DNA of 64,000 nt from Arcuatula senhousia (GCA_963971305.1 OZ020306.1:55030686-55094685); one strand, 5' to 3'; shown: positions 36,888 to 48,742, numbered from the stretch's first letter. Program-made: numbers and translations. Notes: generated by a model from the sequence alone, not told the origin.

Positions 36888-38960
36888 AAAAGGTTCCCGA
36901 AGCCTGAATCGCTCACCTGGTCTTGATGTCAACCCTATAAAGAATTTCCTAGAGGTAAATATCGGAACATTTAAGCAAGTAACAGCTTTTCTATATCTAC
37001 TATAGTTTTCATTCTGTAGCTGTAGGCTCCTAACATGTAGTATTCAAGATATGGACCTTAACCAAGAATTTAACCAAAGTCATTCATGCGTAAAATATAG
37101 GTCACAGTGACCTCATTTCTAGTGGATGGTGTCACCTTACCCAAAACACATCTAGTGGTGAAATATCATTGACCCCCAACTTCTAGTATCCAAGTTATGG
37201 ACCTTAACCAAGAACTTAACAAAAGTCGTTCATGCATAAAATATAGATCACAGTGACCTATTTTTTATTGAATGGTGTCATGTTACCCAAGATACATCTA
37301 GTGGTGAAATACCATTGACCATCAACATGTAGTATCTGAGATATGGATCTTAACCAAGAACTTAACCAAAGTCATTCATGCGTAAAATATAGGTCACAGT
37401 GACCTAATTTCTAGTGGATGGTGTCACCTTACCCAAGATACATCTAGTGGTGAAATATCATTGACCCCAAACATCTAGTATCCAAGTTATGGACCTTAAC
37501 CAAGAACTTAACTGAAGTCGTTCATGCATAAAATATAGGTCACAGTGACCTAATTTCTAGTGGATGGTGTCACCTTACCCAAGACCCATCTGGTGGTGAA
37601 ATATCATTGACCCCCAACATCTAGTATCCGAGTAATGGACCTTAACCAAAAACTTAACCAAAGTGTTACAGTCGTACGGACGGATGGACAGACAAGAGTA
37701 AAACTATATGTCCGATCCATATACGTGGTCAGGCCATAAAAAAACGATATTTAAGGGGCTGTAACTCCTGTAAGTACTATAATTTTCATTCTGTAGCTGT
37801 AGTCTCAAATCATGAAAAAACGTTATTTTAGGGGCGATAACCCCTATAAGAGGTCATCTGACAACTTCAGCCCTGTATAAACTTTTGTAGAGATAAATGA
37901 ACTGAACATTTCAGCAAGCAACAGCTTTTCTCTATCTGCTTTAATTTTCATTCGATAGGCCAAAAACATGAAAAAAAACAACATTTATGGGGCTGTAACT
38001 CCTGTAAGGGGTCTTCTGACAACTTTGACCCTATGAAGACTTTTGTAGCGATAAAGGAACTGAACATTTAATCAAGCAACAACTTTTCTCTATCTGTAAT
38101 AATTTTCATTCTATAAGCCAAAAACATGAAAAAAACATCATTTTAGGGGCAGTAACCCCTATAAGGGGTTATCTGAAAACTTCCATCCTATGGAGACATT
38201 TGTAAAGCTTTATGAGCTGAACATTTATGCAAGCAACAGCTTCTCTTTATCTGCTATAGTTTTCATTCCATAGGCCAAAAACATGAAAGAATGTTATTTT
38301 AACACTATAAGGGGACATCTGACAACTTTGACCCCAGAGACTTTAGAAGAGCTAAATAAGCTGAACATTTAGGCAAATAAAGGTAATAACAAAAATACCG
38401 AACTTGAATGATCAATCTCAAAGTCCAGAAAAATGACAAAAACTAATCAGTCATACCGTGGAATTGGTGGATCGCAATGGTCCTGACTTGGTGCAAGCAA
38501 CAGCTTCTCTCTATCTGCTATAGTTTTCATTCCATAGGCCAAAAACGTGAAAGAATTTTGTTTTAGGAGCTGTAACCCCTACAAAGGGTCATCTGACAAC
38601 TTTGACCCTATAGAGACTTTTGTAGAGCTAAATGAGCTGAACATTTAAGCAAGCAACAACTTTTCTCTATCTCTAATAGTTTTCATTCTGTAAGCCAAAA
38701 ACATGAAAAAATGCTATTTTTCACCTTTAAGGGGCCCTAACTGCTAGTAGGGGTCATCAGATTTCATCTATCTCTTATACTTTTTGATTTACAAGCCAAA
38801 AACAGTAGTCTGACCCCCCCTGGTCTATTTTTAGCAATTGGGGCCATGTTTTTAGATGGATCAAAAATTGAAACACAACTTTTGTGCAGGACACCCTAAG
38901 GATCAATCATACTACTTAGTTTCATTGAATTCTGTTCAGTAGTTTCAGAGGAAAAGATTT
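36888..38960. repeat. ~165-bp tandem repeats (unit B copy) with insertions
   Basis: Starts GGTTCCCGAAGCCTGAATCG. Repeats as in 23220-23990 extend to ~38750 and are interrupted by 37035-37735 and by a short insert at 38380-38490 (GGTAATAACAAAAATACC). An inverted, diverged copy lies at ~41930-42280. Confidence 0.8.
37035..37735. repeat. ~146-bp tandem repeat, 4 units, with GGAC-type tract
   Basis: GGTCACAGTGACCT recurs at ~146-bp spacing (about 37100, 37247, 37392, 37538), with ATCTAGTGGTGAAATATCAT and CTTAACCAAGAACTTAAC in each unit. Ends CGTACGGACGGATGGACAGA then GGTCAGGCCATAAA. GGTCACAGTGACC is itself a palindrome. Confidence 0.85.
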
Positions 38961-38971
38961 TTGACTAAAAA

Positions 38972-39899
38972 GCTACGCCGAGCGCAGCATGATACGACCG
39001 CAACAAGTTGAACCCTGTACATTGGAGGCCCAATATGGATAGTCTATTGCTTTGGTCACATGCAGCCCATGGTGGAATTACAAAGCTTTTTTACACATGC
39101 AACCTATGGTGGACTTTAAAATGCATATTTGACACATATATATTTACAATAACATTTAATAGAAAAAAAATTATTTCTATATTCATTGACATTTTTGACA
39201 CGATAAGCCCCTTTTGGCCCTTTTTAAAAAAAGGTTAGGACCACAAAATGCAATAAAAAGCTTCCTTCAGTGTATATAATCATCATATTTAAACTTCATA
39301 ACAAGTGGCTGGCCCACTACAGCTAAATTTCTTGTGTAAAACCATTTGCCTTGACCAACTTTTAAAAATGGCGTTTTTGCCCCTTCGACCCCTTATATCT
39401 CAAAAACAGTAAGAGATATTTCAAATCTGATTGAAAAATGCAGGCAGGGATTTTCACAAGGATTCCAATGAAAAAAAATTTGAAAATCGGACCACAAATA
39501 AAAAAGTTGATTTTTTGGGTGTGGCTCGTCTTTGGCCCCCTGTAGCAATGTAACGGTTCAATATACATCAAAACCATTTAGACATTTTGTTGACAGATTT
39601 TAATAAGGAATTCAATAAAAAAAGAATTTTGAAAATCAAATGAATAATAAACATTCTACAACAGTTTTGTCAATACACCCGTATTAGCCCCTTTTGGCCC
39701 TTTTTCCTGAAACGGTAGGGGCCACAAACCCCAAATACAATAGGAACCTTCCTCTAGTGGTTACAAACATCATATAAAAATTTCATAACAATTGGTCAAA
39801 ATTTACTCGAGTTATCGCACGGAAACCAAATGTTCCCAGACGACGACGACGACAGCATCATACCAATATACGTCCGCAATTTTTTTGCTGTCGTATAAA
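38972..39899. mobile_element. full-length GACCGC-family element (~0.93 kb)
   Basis: Left GCCGAGCGCAGCATGATACG followed by ACCGCAAC; right GACGACGACGACAGCATCAT then TACGTCCGCAATTTTTTTGC and TGTCGTATAAAA. The terminal hairpin pairs ATACG.CCGCAA with its complement. Confidence 0.75.
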
Positions 39900-42340
39900 A
39901 ATTGTTAAAGGACAACAGACAAAGAGGACAACAACCATGAATGCCAAGTAATGGTAATAGCTCACAAGGATGTTGCAAGACAACAGATGGTGCCAAAGCA
40001 ACCCGTTTATTTTGCTTCTGCAACACATTGCAGGCGACATAAAAATAGGGGACCAAATATGGCCCTTATCGTACCATGTACTTTGATAGTTTTAATCGAC
40101 ATTTTGGCCTCATTGTCAATAATGTGTTACCAATACAGTAGAATCTCATCATAATTCCTTTATACTGATTACAGGGCAAAAAGTTGTTTGACACAAGAAA
40201 TATCCAATTAAAATTTTCATCTTTCACCCCCTTTTTTTTTCTTTCGGAAAGATGATGATATGCTTTGTTTCATATATACATGAATATTTAAAAAGTACAA
40301 TTTGAAATCAAAAATGAAGAAGAACTTAATAGGTCTTGGCCATAATTAATAATATTAATCTTAATACAAATACAGTTAATCACATGCTTGTGTTAACCTG
40401 ACCATGATCCAATTCATGTGTACAAATTGCGACCAGGAAGTCGATCATTTTAATCATTCTTGACACCAAGTCATCAATAATATTTACCATGCATATATTC
40501 TGATAACAAACAAGTAATGTGAACTAGAGTGTTCAGTGTATGACCACAAATAGAATACTAGTAATATAAAACAATTCTGTCTGATATAAATTTGCTTAAT
40601 GTGTAAAATATTCTTGTCACCCTAATTCCAATAACACTTTTAAGGAAACAAAAAGCTCAACATATACCATGCTGCATTACCTGATACATCAAAACCTGAC
40701 GAATACAGTCAAGACCCATCTGTTTTCATTTAATAAACAAAATTAAAGAAAATGATACATTGGAACCCACTGGAAAATACAACAGGTGTTGATGTATCAT
40801 TTTCATTTGCTATCTAAAAGAGAATACGATCCGTAAGAATTATATAATATATCCAAAAGACAAAGTTTTTAAAACTTGTTTTTCGATATTTCATTCCTTG
40901 TTAAAGTTTGAACATTTTTCATTATAGCTAGCACAGCTCATAGTGGGAACGGAGAGCTCTAAAGCAAGTTTTGAAAAATTTTCCCTGATGCTGATAATAA
41001 TCTTATTCCTTTTTTTTTATTTTAAAATATTAGTGGGACAAATATTTACTAGCATCACAATTTATTTCTGCTTTTCATTCATTTTGTACATTGCATATCA
41101 ATGAACTAAATATTGTCAACATCATCATTAAAAATTTTCAAAGGCACCATTTCAGAATCTACCACAGAATTCAGTGTTGTTTGCTAAAATTGAATTTGGA
41201 GTACTAGTGTTTGAAAGAAATTTTTTGTGGTTATAAATCAAGTTTAAACATTTCTTCCTCATTTTTTACCTATCAAATGAAGGAAATTGAATAATTACAT
41301 GCATGCTGTGCTCACAGCTAGGCAATGCCTAAATAATATCATAATATTTTTCAACGTTGCCTCTGTATCTCTTTGCTCATAGCTTTGAGACTTTTTTTTA
41401 TATATCATGTGATATATTTATAATCTAGGCAAGCCAATAAATAGCTTCTACTAGTCTATACTGAATTTATTTCAACCTTTTATAGTAATGATTGAATAGA
41501 AAATCCAACAAATGATATAAGTAAATTAAGTTTTAGCCCAGTTATTGTTTATTTTCTATTCAAAATTTCCTTTTGTTTCTTCTTTCCAAATTCATAGTGT
41601 GACAAGTGCATCATTTTGGGTTGATTTCTAGTTGCCTAGGGACCAATACTGGCTTTTTAGTTCACCTGAACAGGTGAGCTTTTGTCATAAAAAAAATCTT
41701 CTCTGAAACTGCTTAACCAAATGCAAACAAATTTAATATGATGTTTTTATGGTGTCCTATACATAACTATTGTTTGGATATTTGATTCAACAACAAAAAA
41801 TGATGCATCAAATTGAACAAATTGATAAAATCTCTTTTAAACCCTTATAAATAAAAAAATAAAATAAAACACAACAAATCTGATGGATCTTGTGATCTTT
41901 AAAATCAAAAGTTCAACAGAAGTGTTCAATGCTGAAACTGTCAGATGACCATCCCTATTAGGGGTTATGTCCCTTTATAGGGTAAAATGTGTTTTTGGTT
42001 AACAAAATGAAAACTTATGCAGATAGAGAAAAGCTCAGTTGCTTTAATATAGGTTCAGATTAGAAGTTCTACAAAACTCTTCATCGGGTCGAGGTTGTCG
42101 GATAAAACAAAAACACAATATTTTTACCTATTAAGCACCTTAATACATAAAAATATTGTGTTTTCTGCTTATAGCATGAAAACGATTGCAGATAAAGGAA
42201 AGCATTTGCTTGATTCAATTTTAAACTGAAGTGCTCTATAAAAGTGTCCTTTATAAGATCAAAAACGACTTTTTAAGGCTGAATTATAGATTGAAAATAT
42301 TGATATTGTGCTCCATTCATAGCTGATCTTTTTTTATATT
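39900..42340. other. intergenic, mostly unique AT-rich DNA
   Basis: No convincing gene. Contains a ~110-bp fragment at 39905-40055 with weak ORFs on both strands, a trace of the TRIM-unit flank (40430-40490), and at 41930-42280 an inverted diverged copy of the ~165-bp repeat (AGGGGTTATGTCCCTTTATA). Confidence 0.5.
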
Positions 42341-42357
42341 GTTACGAATCACAGTTT

Positions 42358-42923
42358 ATGGCCAATCTGCAAAAAGACCCAAACAAAAACCACCTTATCG
42401 AATCTTTTAACAATACATATAGGTACTTAGATGACATACTAGCTGTAAACAACCCCACATTCTCAAATTTAATAAATGATATATATCCTAAAGAATTAAC
42501 CCTAAATAAAGCAAACTCGACCGACAGTAGATGTCCATTTCTAGATTTGGACTTAAGCATTATCAATCGTAGATTACACACTAAAGTATATGATAAACGG
42601 GATGACTTTCATTCCCTATAGTTAATTTTCCGTTTCTTGAAGGAGACGTACCATTAGCTCCAGCTTACGGGGTATACATTTCACAATTAGTCAGGTATGC
42701 TCGCATTTGCAGTGATGTGTCTGATTTTAATGATAAAAACCGTTTTATTACAGAAAAATTTCTAAAACAAGGTTACCGTTACCACAAATTAGTCAAATCT
42801 TTTACAAAATTTGCAAATAAATATGGACATCTCATCGAAAAATTTGATTGTACACGTAGATTTCTGATTGTTAAAGGAATATCTCATCGTGATTTTTATA
42901 GCAATGTAGTTTATAAAGCATAA
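42358..42923 (+). pseudogene. reverse transcriptase fragment with YLDD box
   Basis: The first block (42358-42621) contains NNTYRYLDDILAVNNPTFS and SRCPFLDLDLSIINRRLHTK, with the YxDD catalytic motif of reverse transcriptases. A one-base frameshift near 42617 leads into a second block with VNFPFLEGDVPLAPAYGVY, ISQLVRYARIC, KQGYRYHKL and HRDFYSNVVYKA. The N-terminal palm/finger region is absent, so this is a 5'-truncated, frame-broken copy. The family is abundant in molluscs and other invertebrates; whether Penelope-like or another non-LTR type is not settled here. Sequence to ~43735 looks like its 3' tail, because a minus-strand copy of that tail lies at 24533-25174. Confidence 0.75.
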
Positions 42924-43735
42924 AAATTCAAAAACAACCTTATGGAAATTAAAAACTGGCTTAAAAACCTTTTGATAAAAGGATACGAATTCAATGTATT
43001 AGTAAAATCTTTGCATTTGATATGTTTTGGCAGAAATATTGATAGCTTGATAGTAGCTTTAAAACGTTAAATTTTCACTTTGTATCCACTGTATCATTTA
43101 TAAGCACCACAGCGATCAAGTATGTCGGTTCTGTGTGGTGATACAACTCTAAATCATTCATTGTTTTGACGTGGGGTGTCGGATTTAGAACTGATGTATT
43201 TGATTTTTTTACATCAATCGATAAATGTTTCTTAGCTAGCTGTCAGTAACTTCGGGTGTTCTCAAGAGAGTTCCTCCTTGTCTTGTTGTTTCGTACAGTA
43301 TTTTGTCTAAGGTTCTCTCTTGTTGAATTGAACTTTTGTCGATTGAGTTTTACAGTGTGTTTTATATGTATGCTTTGTGCAAGCTTATCAAAAGAGGGAA
43401 GGTTGGATCCAAAAAACTAGTTTAACCCCGCCACATTTTATATGTGCCTGTCCTAAGCCAGGAAACTTTGCTAAAGCCTTTGTTTGTCCTTGTCATTCTG
43501 TGTTAACTATTTATGTCAAGAATTAGGTCTTTTGTTGATGATTTAGGGATTGGTTTTGATACTTTTGTATTGTATTATAAGTCTTGGGCCAATGCAAGAC
43601 GGTAAGCAGTGACCTATGGTCATGTTGAAGACTGCTTGCTGTTTTCCGTTGTGATTTTTTGAATTGCTGTTTGTTTATGTTTGTTGTGTCGCGTACACTT
43701 ATTCCACATCTCAATATCGTCTATTGAATAAGATT
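42924..43735 (+). mobile_element. 3' tail of the YLDD retroelement
   Basis: Non-coding. It shares several blocks with 24533-25174 read on the opposite strand: the GCGATCAAG ... GTCGGTT block, the ACATCAATCGAT block, GTTAAACTAGTTTTTTG-type sequence, and the end CACTTATTCCACATCTC. A related tail is at 59995-60165 and a weaker one near 4380-4640. Confidence 0.6.
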
Positions 43736-43845
43736 TGCAGATTGGTGCTTCATTTAGCTTCACCAAAGTATTTAAAGTACTTTTAATCATAGCGGTTTAG
43801 ATCTTTAAATAAAATTTGTTCATTGACAAAAGTTAACACTTAATA

Positions 43846-44760
43846 TGTCTCGCCTGCTGGCACCATCAGAATACCTAGTTATTTAAATATTCATTCATTA
43901 ATTCCCGACATTTTCCATTGTACAAACTAAAATGTGATTCTAGATATCATAGTCATTGTGAAACACACTAAACATAAAAGACTGAACACACAAAAAAAAT
44001 AACAGTCATTTAGTGTTAAAATGAGGTCTAGGTCAGATGACATGCTGACGGACATAAAAACTCTAATTTAATTCATCAATATTCTAAATATCAGATGTCT
44101 AGCTAATATATACTTTTCAAAACTTCATTTTCCACAAAAGTCTTACAAAGAAGTTTACAGCCTGGAAATGACCAAAGTTCACAAAGTCACTGAAGCATAA
44201 AAATGGAGTCAAGGTCCCAAGCATTGTGACAATTGCATAGACCATAACCTGAAATGTCTGTATACCAAATATTAGATGTCTAGCTATTATACTATCAAGA
44301 AATTCATTTTCCAAAAAAGTTTTCAGCCTGAAAAAAGACCTAAGTTCACAGAAACACTGAAGCATGAAAACAGGGTGAGGGTCAAATGGCATGGTGACAG
44401 TTGCATAGACCATAACCTGAAATGTCAGTATACCAAATATTAGACGTTTAGCTATTATACTATTAAGAAATTCATTTTCCACAAAATTCTTACAAAGAAG
44501 TTTTCAGCCTGAAAAAAGACCTAAGTTCACAGAACCACTGAGGCATGAAAACAGGGTGAAGGTCACATGACATGGTGACAGTTCCATAGACCATAACCCC
44601 ACCGCTGTATACCAAATATCAGATGACTGGCTATTATACTTTTCAAGAATTTTCATTTTCCACAAAAGTCTTACAAAAAAGGTTACACTGTCACCGCCAT
44701 TGGAAAGTTATATATATATGTCTTGCCTTCCGCGACTTTTCATGGCAGGTGAGACAAAAA
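43846..44760. mobile_element. TGTCTCGCCTG-ended element, ~180-bp tandem core
   Basis: Left TGTCTCGCCTGCTGGCACCA, right CATGGCAGGTGAGACAAAAA. Units contain CCATAACCTGAAATGTC, ATACCAAATATTAGATG and AATTCATTTTCCACAAAA. Minus-strand ORFs here are translations of the repeat. Confidence 0.8.
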
Positions 44761-45261
44761 CTGTGAGCTCACAGGCAGAGGGAGACTGGACTCAAATACC
44801 TGCTTTAACCTTCCAAAGGCACAGGTATTTTTTTCCTTCCTGTCAATTTCATTCAACAAGTTATCATTGCTTCTGACAATTGGGTTGATTTTAGAATGTT
44901 TAGCCATTACTAGATTTTTATTTGCCTATTGGTATTAAAACAAAAGAATATGGTGTATATTTAAACACAGAGGATAGTCTGAAAACAAAACTGAGTGCAT
45001 AAAAGAAAATAAAAACCTGCAACCAAAAACAGGAAAAAAGGCATCAATGTCATTACAGACTAAAAATTTAGTAAGAAAGGTGTTTTATCTGCTGCATTCT
45101 ATGATAGTTAATTAGAGATAAAATCAAATTTAAAAAATTGACTTTAATTGAAGACAATTTTTAATTTATACTAAATATGTAAACTTCTTATTAACTTATG
45201 TCTCATAAAGTCAATATGTTATTTTCATATTTTTAAGTTCAAAGCACTGTAACATTCAAAA

Positions 45262-46932
45262 TTAAAATCCATCACATTTAAGTTTGTGGACTTTTGCTTC
45301 TTGTCGGTTCTCTGTACCACATCCAATAATTATATTTCCCTCATGGTCAAAATCAGCTGATGCAGGATATTTTATGTCATAACACTCAACATTTACAATA
45401 GCACTCAAATGTCCATCACTATTGAGAATATGCAGATAATTACTTCTCATATCACAAACAACAATGTTATTGTGAGAGGAAATGACAATGTCCCATGGAT
45501 CAAATTGAATTTTTGGATTGGTCAAAGAACTTCCGTTGTACCTCCATTTGATCTCACCTTCCATTGAAAGAAGAGTAATTTTTCCATGTTTTTTAGATAA
45601 TTTGTCCAATATCAAAATGTCATAATCATCATTGTTTTTCAAAGTTTTTATTCGATAGGGAAAGCTAAACAGTCTTTCATTGTTTTTATTGAACTCCAAG
45701 AGTTCTGTACCATTTTCAGATATGATGATAATTTTTCGTTCAGATGTCTCATCTTCATATTTAAAATCTTTGATTGTAGCACCAACCAACACTTTGTCTC
45801 CAACTGCGTGAACTGCCACTGGATATAACTGATAACGCCAAATGCCTGGCTTTAGAATGCTGTAGAATATTTCGATTTCTTTTTTACCCTTTCTAACTAC
45901 TCTTATATGGCGATCATTTTCCATGGCAAGAACCATGTCTCCACTTGGCCTAATGGCTATATCTTTCACTTTAACAGCTGGAGTTTCTCCAACAACAAAG
46001 AGTTCCTCCCCTAATTGGATTTCCCTCATGAGCCCCTCTGTGCTGTTTTTTATCCATATTTTGTCGTCTGCTGCACAGACTTTTCCTATTGCATTTAAAC
46101 CTGTGGAATAAGTCTTCAGCAGTTCTAATTTAACATCAGCAGTGTCTTCAATTATAGTTTTATCCAAACATCCAACTAATCTTAACATAGCATCAATATC
46201 AATATCTCCTGGAATATATTTATGATTTACTCTTGGAAGCGGAGTTGAAGCTATGTCCATACTATCTACATCATTGGTTACTTGGTCAGAAATCTTACAA
46301 ATGCTTTTTATATTGTCACTATGGATTGTTTGGCTAATCAATAATGTTTTGCTGTGTAATTCCTTGCATGTTTTTTCTAGAGATGATATTCTCCTGTTTA
46401 TTTCCTCATTGTGTAGCTGAAGTTGTTTGTCTAGTGCTTCCTTTAAAATCCCTGTTTGTTGTTTGATTTCTTCAATCAGTTTGTTCTCTTGAATGTTTAT
46501 TTTTTGCATCATATTATCACAGAAATTCTGATGCTTTGCAAAAACTCTTTCAAGCTTATTTTTTTCTTCATTAAAGAACGGAATAAAATTGTTTTGGACA
46601 GTATGTTCATTTATTCTCAAAAAGTCCAGTTTTTCATGATAAATGGTCTCAATAGCACACATAACATGGTTTAAATGTTTCTCTTCTAAACACTTAGTGC
46701 AAATAACAACATTGCAGGTACGGCAAAACATACACAAATCACTATGTTTGTGAATAGAACATTTTAGGATTTTTAACTTTTTCAAACCAATAGGTTCTTG
46801 TGCATTGCTTGTTTCAATTTTGGCTTGAGCTTGCAAGTTGTCTGGTTCACTGACCTGGTTTTCTGGACTATCCAAATCCCTATCACTTCCATTGTCATCT
46901 TGATTTTCACTATTTTTGTCCTTAGCAGACAT
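45262..46932 (-). CDS. TRIM-like protein 4 (B-box, coiled coil, NHL-like propeller; no RING)
   Basis: Single-exon ORF of 556 residues, ATG at 46932 (MSAKDK). B-box ligands are C58-x2-H61, C67-x2-C70, C78-x2-C81 and H86-x2-H89, at the same positions as copy 1. A coiled coil (~105-200) and a C-terminal propeller-like region ending KLKCDGF follow. It is closer to copy 1 than to copies 2/3: both share the acidic N-terminus with NQVSEPDNLQ and the segment AVKVKDIAIRP. Upstream sequence to ~47345 also resembles that of copy 1, so a conserved promoter/5'UTR block of ~400 bp accompanies this pair. Its 5' side faces the 3' end of the visible rotatin exons about 1.8 kb away, on the same strand. Confidence 0.86.
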   Translation of the reverse strand: MSAKDKNSENQDDNGSDRDLDSPENQVSEPDNLQAQAKIETSNAQEPIGLKKLKILKCSIHKHSDLCMFCRTCNVVICTKCLEEKHLNHVMCAIETIYHEKLDFLRINEHTVQNNFIPFFNEEKNKLERVFAKHQNFCDNMMQKINIQENKLIEEIKQQTGILKEALDKQLQLHNEEINRRISSLEKTCKELHSKTLLISQTIHSDNIKSICKISDQVTNDVDSMDIASTPLPRVNHKYIPGDIDIDAMLRLVGCLDKTIIEDTADVKLELLKTYSTGLNAIGKVCAADDKIWIKNSTEGLMREIQLGEELFVVGETPAVKVKDIAIRPSGDMVLAMENDRHIRVVRKGKKEIEIFYSILKPGIWRYQLYPVAVHAVGDKVLVGATIKDFKYEDETSERKIIIISENGTELLEFNKNNERLFSFPYRIKTLKNNDDYDILILDKLSKKHGKITLLSMEGEIKWRYNGSSLTNPKIQFDPWDIVISSHNNIVVCDMRSNYLHILNSDGHLSAIVNVECYDIKYPASADFDHEGNIIIGCGTENRQEAKVHKLKCDGF

Positions 46933-47384
46933 TTTAAAATTTTCAATCCTCTAAATCCACAAAATTGTCTATCCCATTTTATTCCAGAGAGAGAAAAAAA
47001 CTTTGCCCAAATCCAGTTTTAAAAGCAAATCAAAAAGTTCAAAGTCTCCTTTTTATCAACTTTTGGTATTAAATCATTTACATCTGTACTGATTATAGAT
47101 AATTATAGACAACATGACCTTAACTTTTGACTTGACATATTAAACTGATTAAACAGATTTTTAACATTTTAAAAATTATTCTATGTTCTTTATGTAATAA
47201 CTATCTCAACTTTTGATATTGTTTATCAATATAAATGTAAACAAGTAATTATCATTATCACTCAATTACCATGTACTCTGATACAGAAGGTTTACTTTAT
47301 CTGTTAAAAAATTCATCATTAATTTAGGTAGAGGGAATTTACTTTAGACATTACCCAACTATCTATGATATACATGTATATAGA

Positions 47385-48100
47385 ATATAGGACTATCGAG
47401 TTTACCAGTGATAAACTCGATCTCAAGATTTAACAAGTCCTATATTTTCACTTTATTGGTAATCATCCAGTAACAAAATGTGATTTTTTTCATTCTAAAT
47501 TGCTTTTTTGATGTTTTTGATAGAAACTATTTTCTGTTCAGACTGATCATACATGTATATGAGTGCTAGTCATCATACTGATCTGATAAATCAGGTGATA
47601 CACACCTGTTCATCATACAAGGTTTATCAGTGGCATATATCAAGGGAAAAATGTAATGATTAAAGATAAAATCTTGTACAAATACTAGTTAGGATGTCCA
47701 AAATTAATACTTTTATATTGATTGAATGGTAGAAATTAAGGGATTTTTCTTCCATTACATTCCCTATCTGTTGCTCTAGGATCTCCAGCCTTCAAAGACA
47801 TTGTAAACTCCTTTATCAGTAATCATTACATTTTTCCATTGATGTTTGCCACTGATAAACCCTGTATCATGAAAAGGTGTGTATCACCTAATTTATCAGG
47901 TGGTGACGTAGCACATGTTTTATTAGTGTTCACACAAAAAAAGTTCCTTATAAAAAACAATTTAAAAAAATTTTGTCTGGGATTACCGATAAAGAGAATA
48001 AAGGACTTTTTAAATCTTGAGATAGAGTACACCCTTCAGGTTCACCATAAACCAGTGATAAACTCGATCTCAAGATTCAAAAGTCCTTTATTCTATATTT
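47385..48100. mobile_element. ~0.7 kb fold-back element with hairpins nested in each end
   Basis: Left end TAGAATATAGGAC and CCAGTGATAAACTCGATCTC; right end, reverse-complemented, TAGAATAAAGGACTTTTGAA, with CAAGATTTAACAAGTCCTAT-type sequence in both. Further in, GATAAATCAGGTGATACACA (47583) pairs with the 47878-47902 region, and GTTTATCAGTGGC with GCCACTGATAAAC. Within the right end AAGGACTTTTTAAATCTTGA pairs with CTCAAGATTCAAAAGTCCTT, so that end also folds on itself. Confidence 0.8.
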
Positions 48101-48742
48101 CTATGCCTCATTAGCAAATTGTTTAAGCTCATTCTTGTTATTCTTAATGTGTATATTAAAGAAAGATTCCTTTTTTCAACTATTAACTTTGTTGGACTAC
48201 GAAAATTACATTTCTTTCTTCACTTTTTTAATACTTAACTGAAAAACTGTCAGCTGCATTAAACAAATGAATACATTGTACCTTCAACTCCCCAAAAACA
48301 ATCATATCAAACTATTACAAAGAAGGTGCATATCTACATTATGTTACAAACCTTGAGTGAAAGTTCAATGAAAATTTAGAGATTAAAAATGACAAGAGGA
48401 CAGATAATTGGTATCCTAATGCATAAGGCATGCTTGGAAACAATATGGGAAAGATGAATGTTTATCTACAAGTGTCAATACTTTACAAGTGATGGTATAA
48501 TAAGACCATAAATGGTTCTTACCCAAGTTCTCATCTTTACCAGATTTATATAGGAGTGAGTGAGTGAGTGAGTTGGTGTTTTACGCCCGTGCAACGCTAT
48601 ATAGGTTATTTACAGGCGATGATTTATATAGGAAGAAAGCTTATAAGAAAGCTTATCATTTTTCAACTCTTATTGCTGTTCACTGTCTCAATTTGCCAAA
48701 ACCACATATTTGAAGAAAAGTAATACATCATGCTCGACTTAC
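48100..48742. other. spacer below the last rotatin exon
   Basis: No exon recognised. At 48553-48610 the word GAGTGAGTGAGTGAGT then GGTGTTTTACGCC is a repeat common in molluscan genomes. Confidence 0.5.

Larger units (their letters stand above)
25175..38225. repeat. segmental duplication unit B (carries TRIM-like gene 3)
   Basis: Direct-orientation partner of 15033-23990. B is longer mainly because of private insertions: 25481-26074, 26611-26845, a ~0.37 kb block at 32475-32850, a ~3.9 kb nested block at ~33010-36887, and ~0.7 kb at 37035-37735. Confidence 0.9.

Noticed and set aside
44117..44482. 121-codon minus-strand ORF with two similar halves
   Set aside because: Reads through the tandem core of the 43846-44760 element; the internal repetition is that of the repeat.
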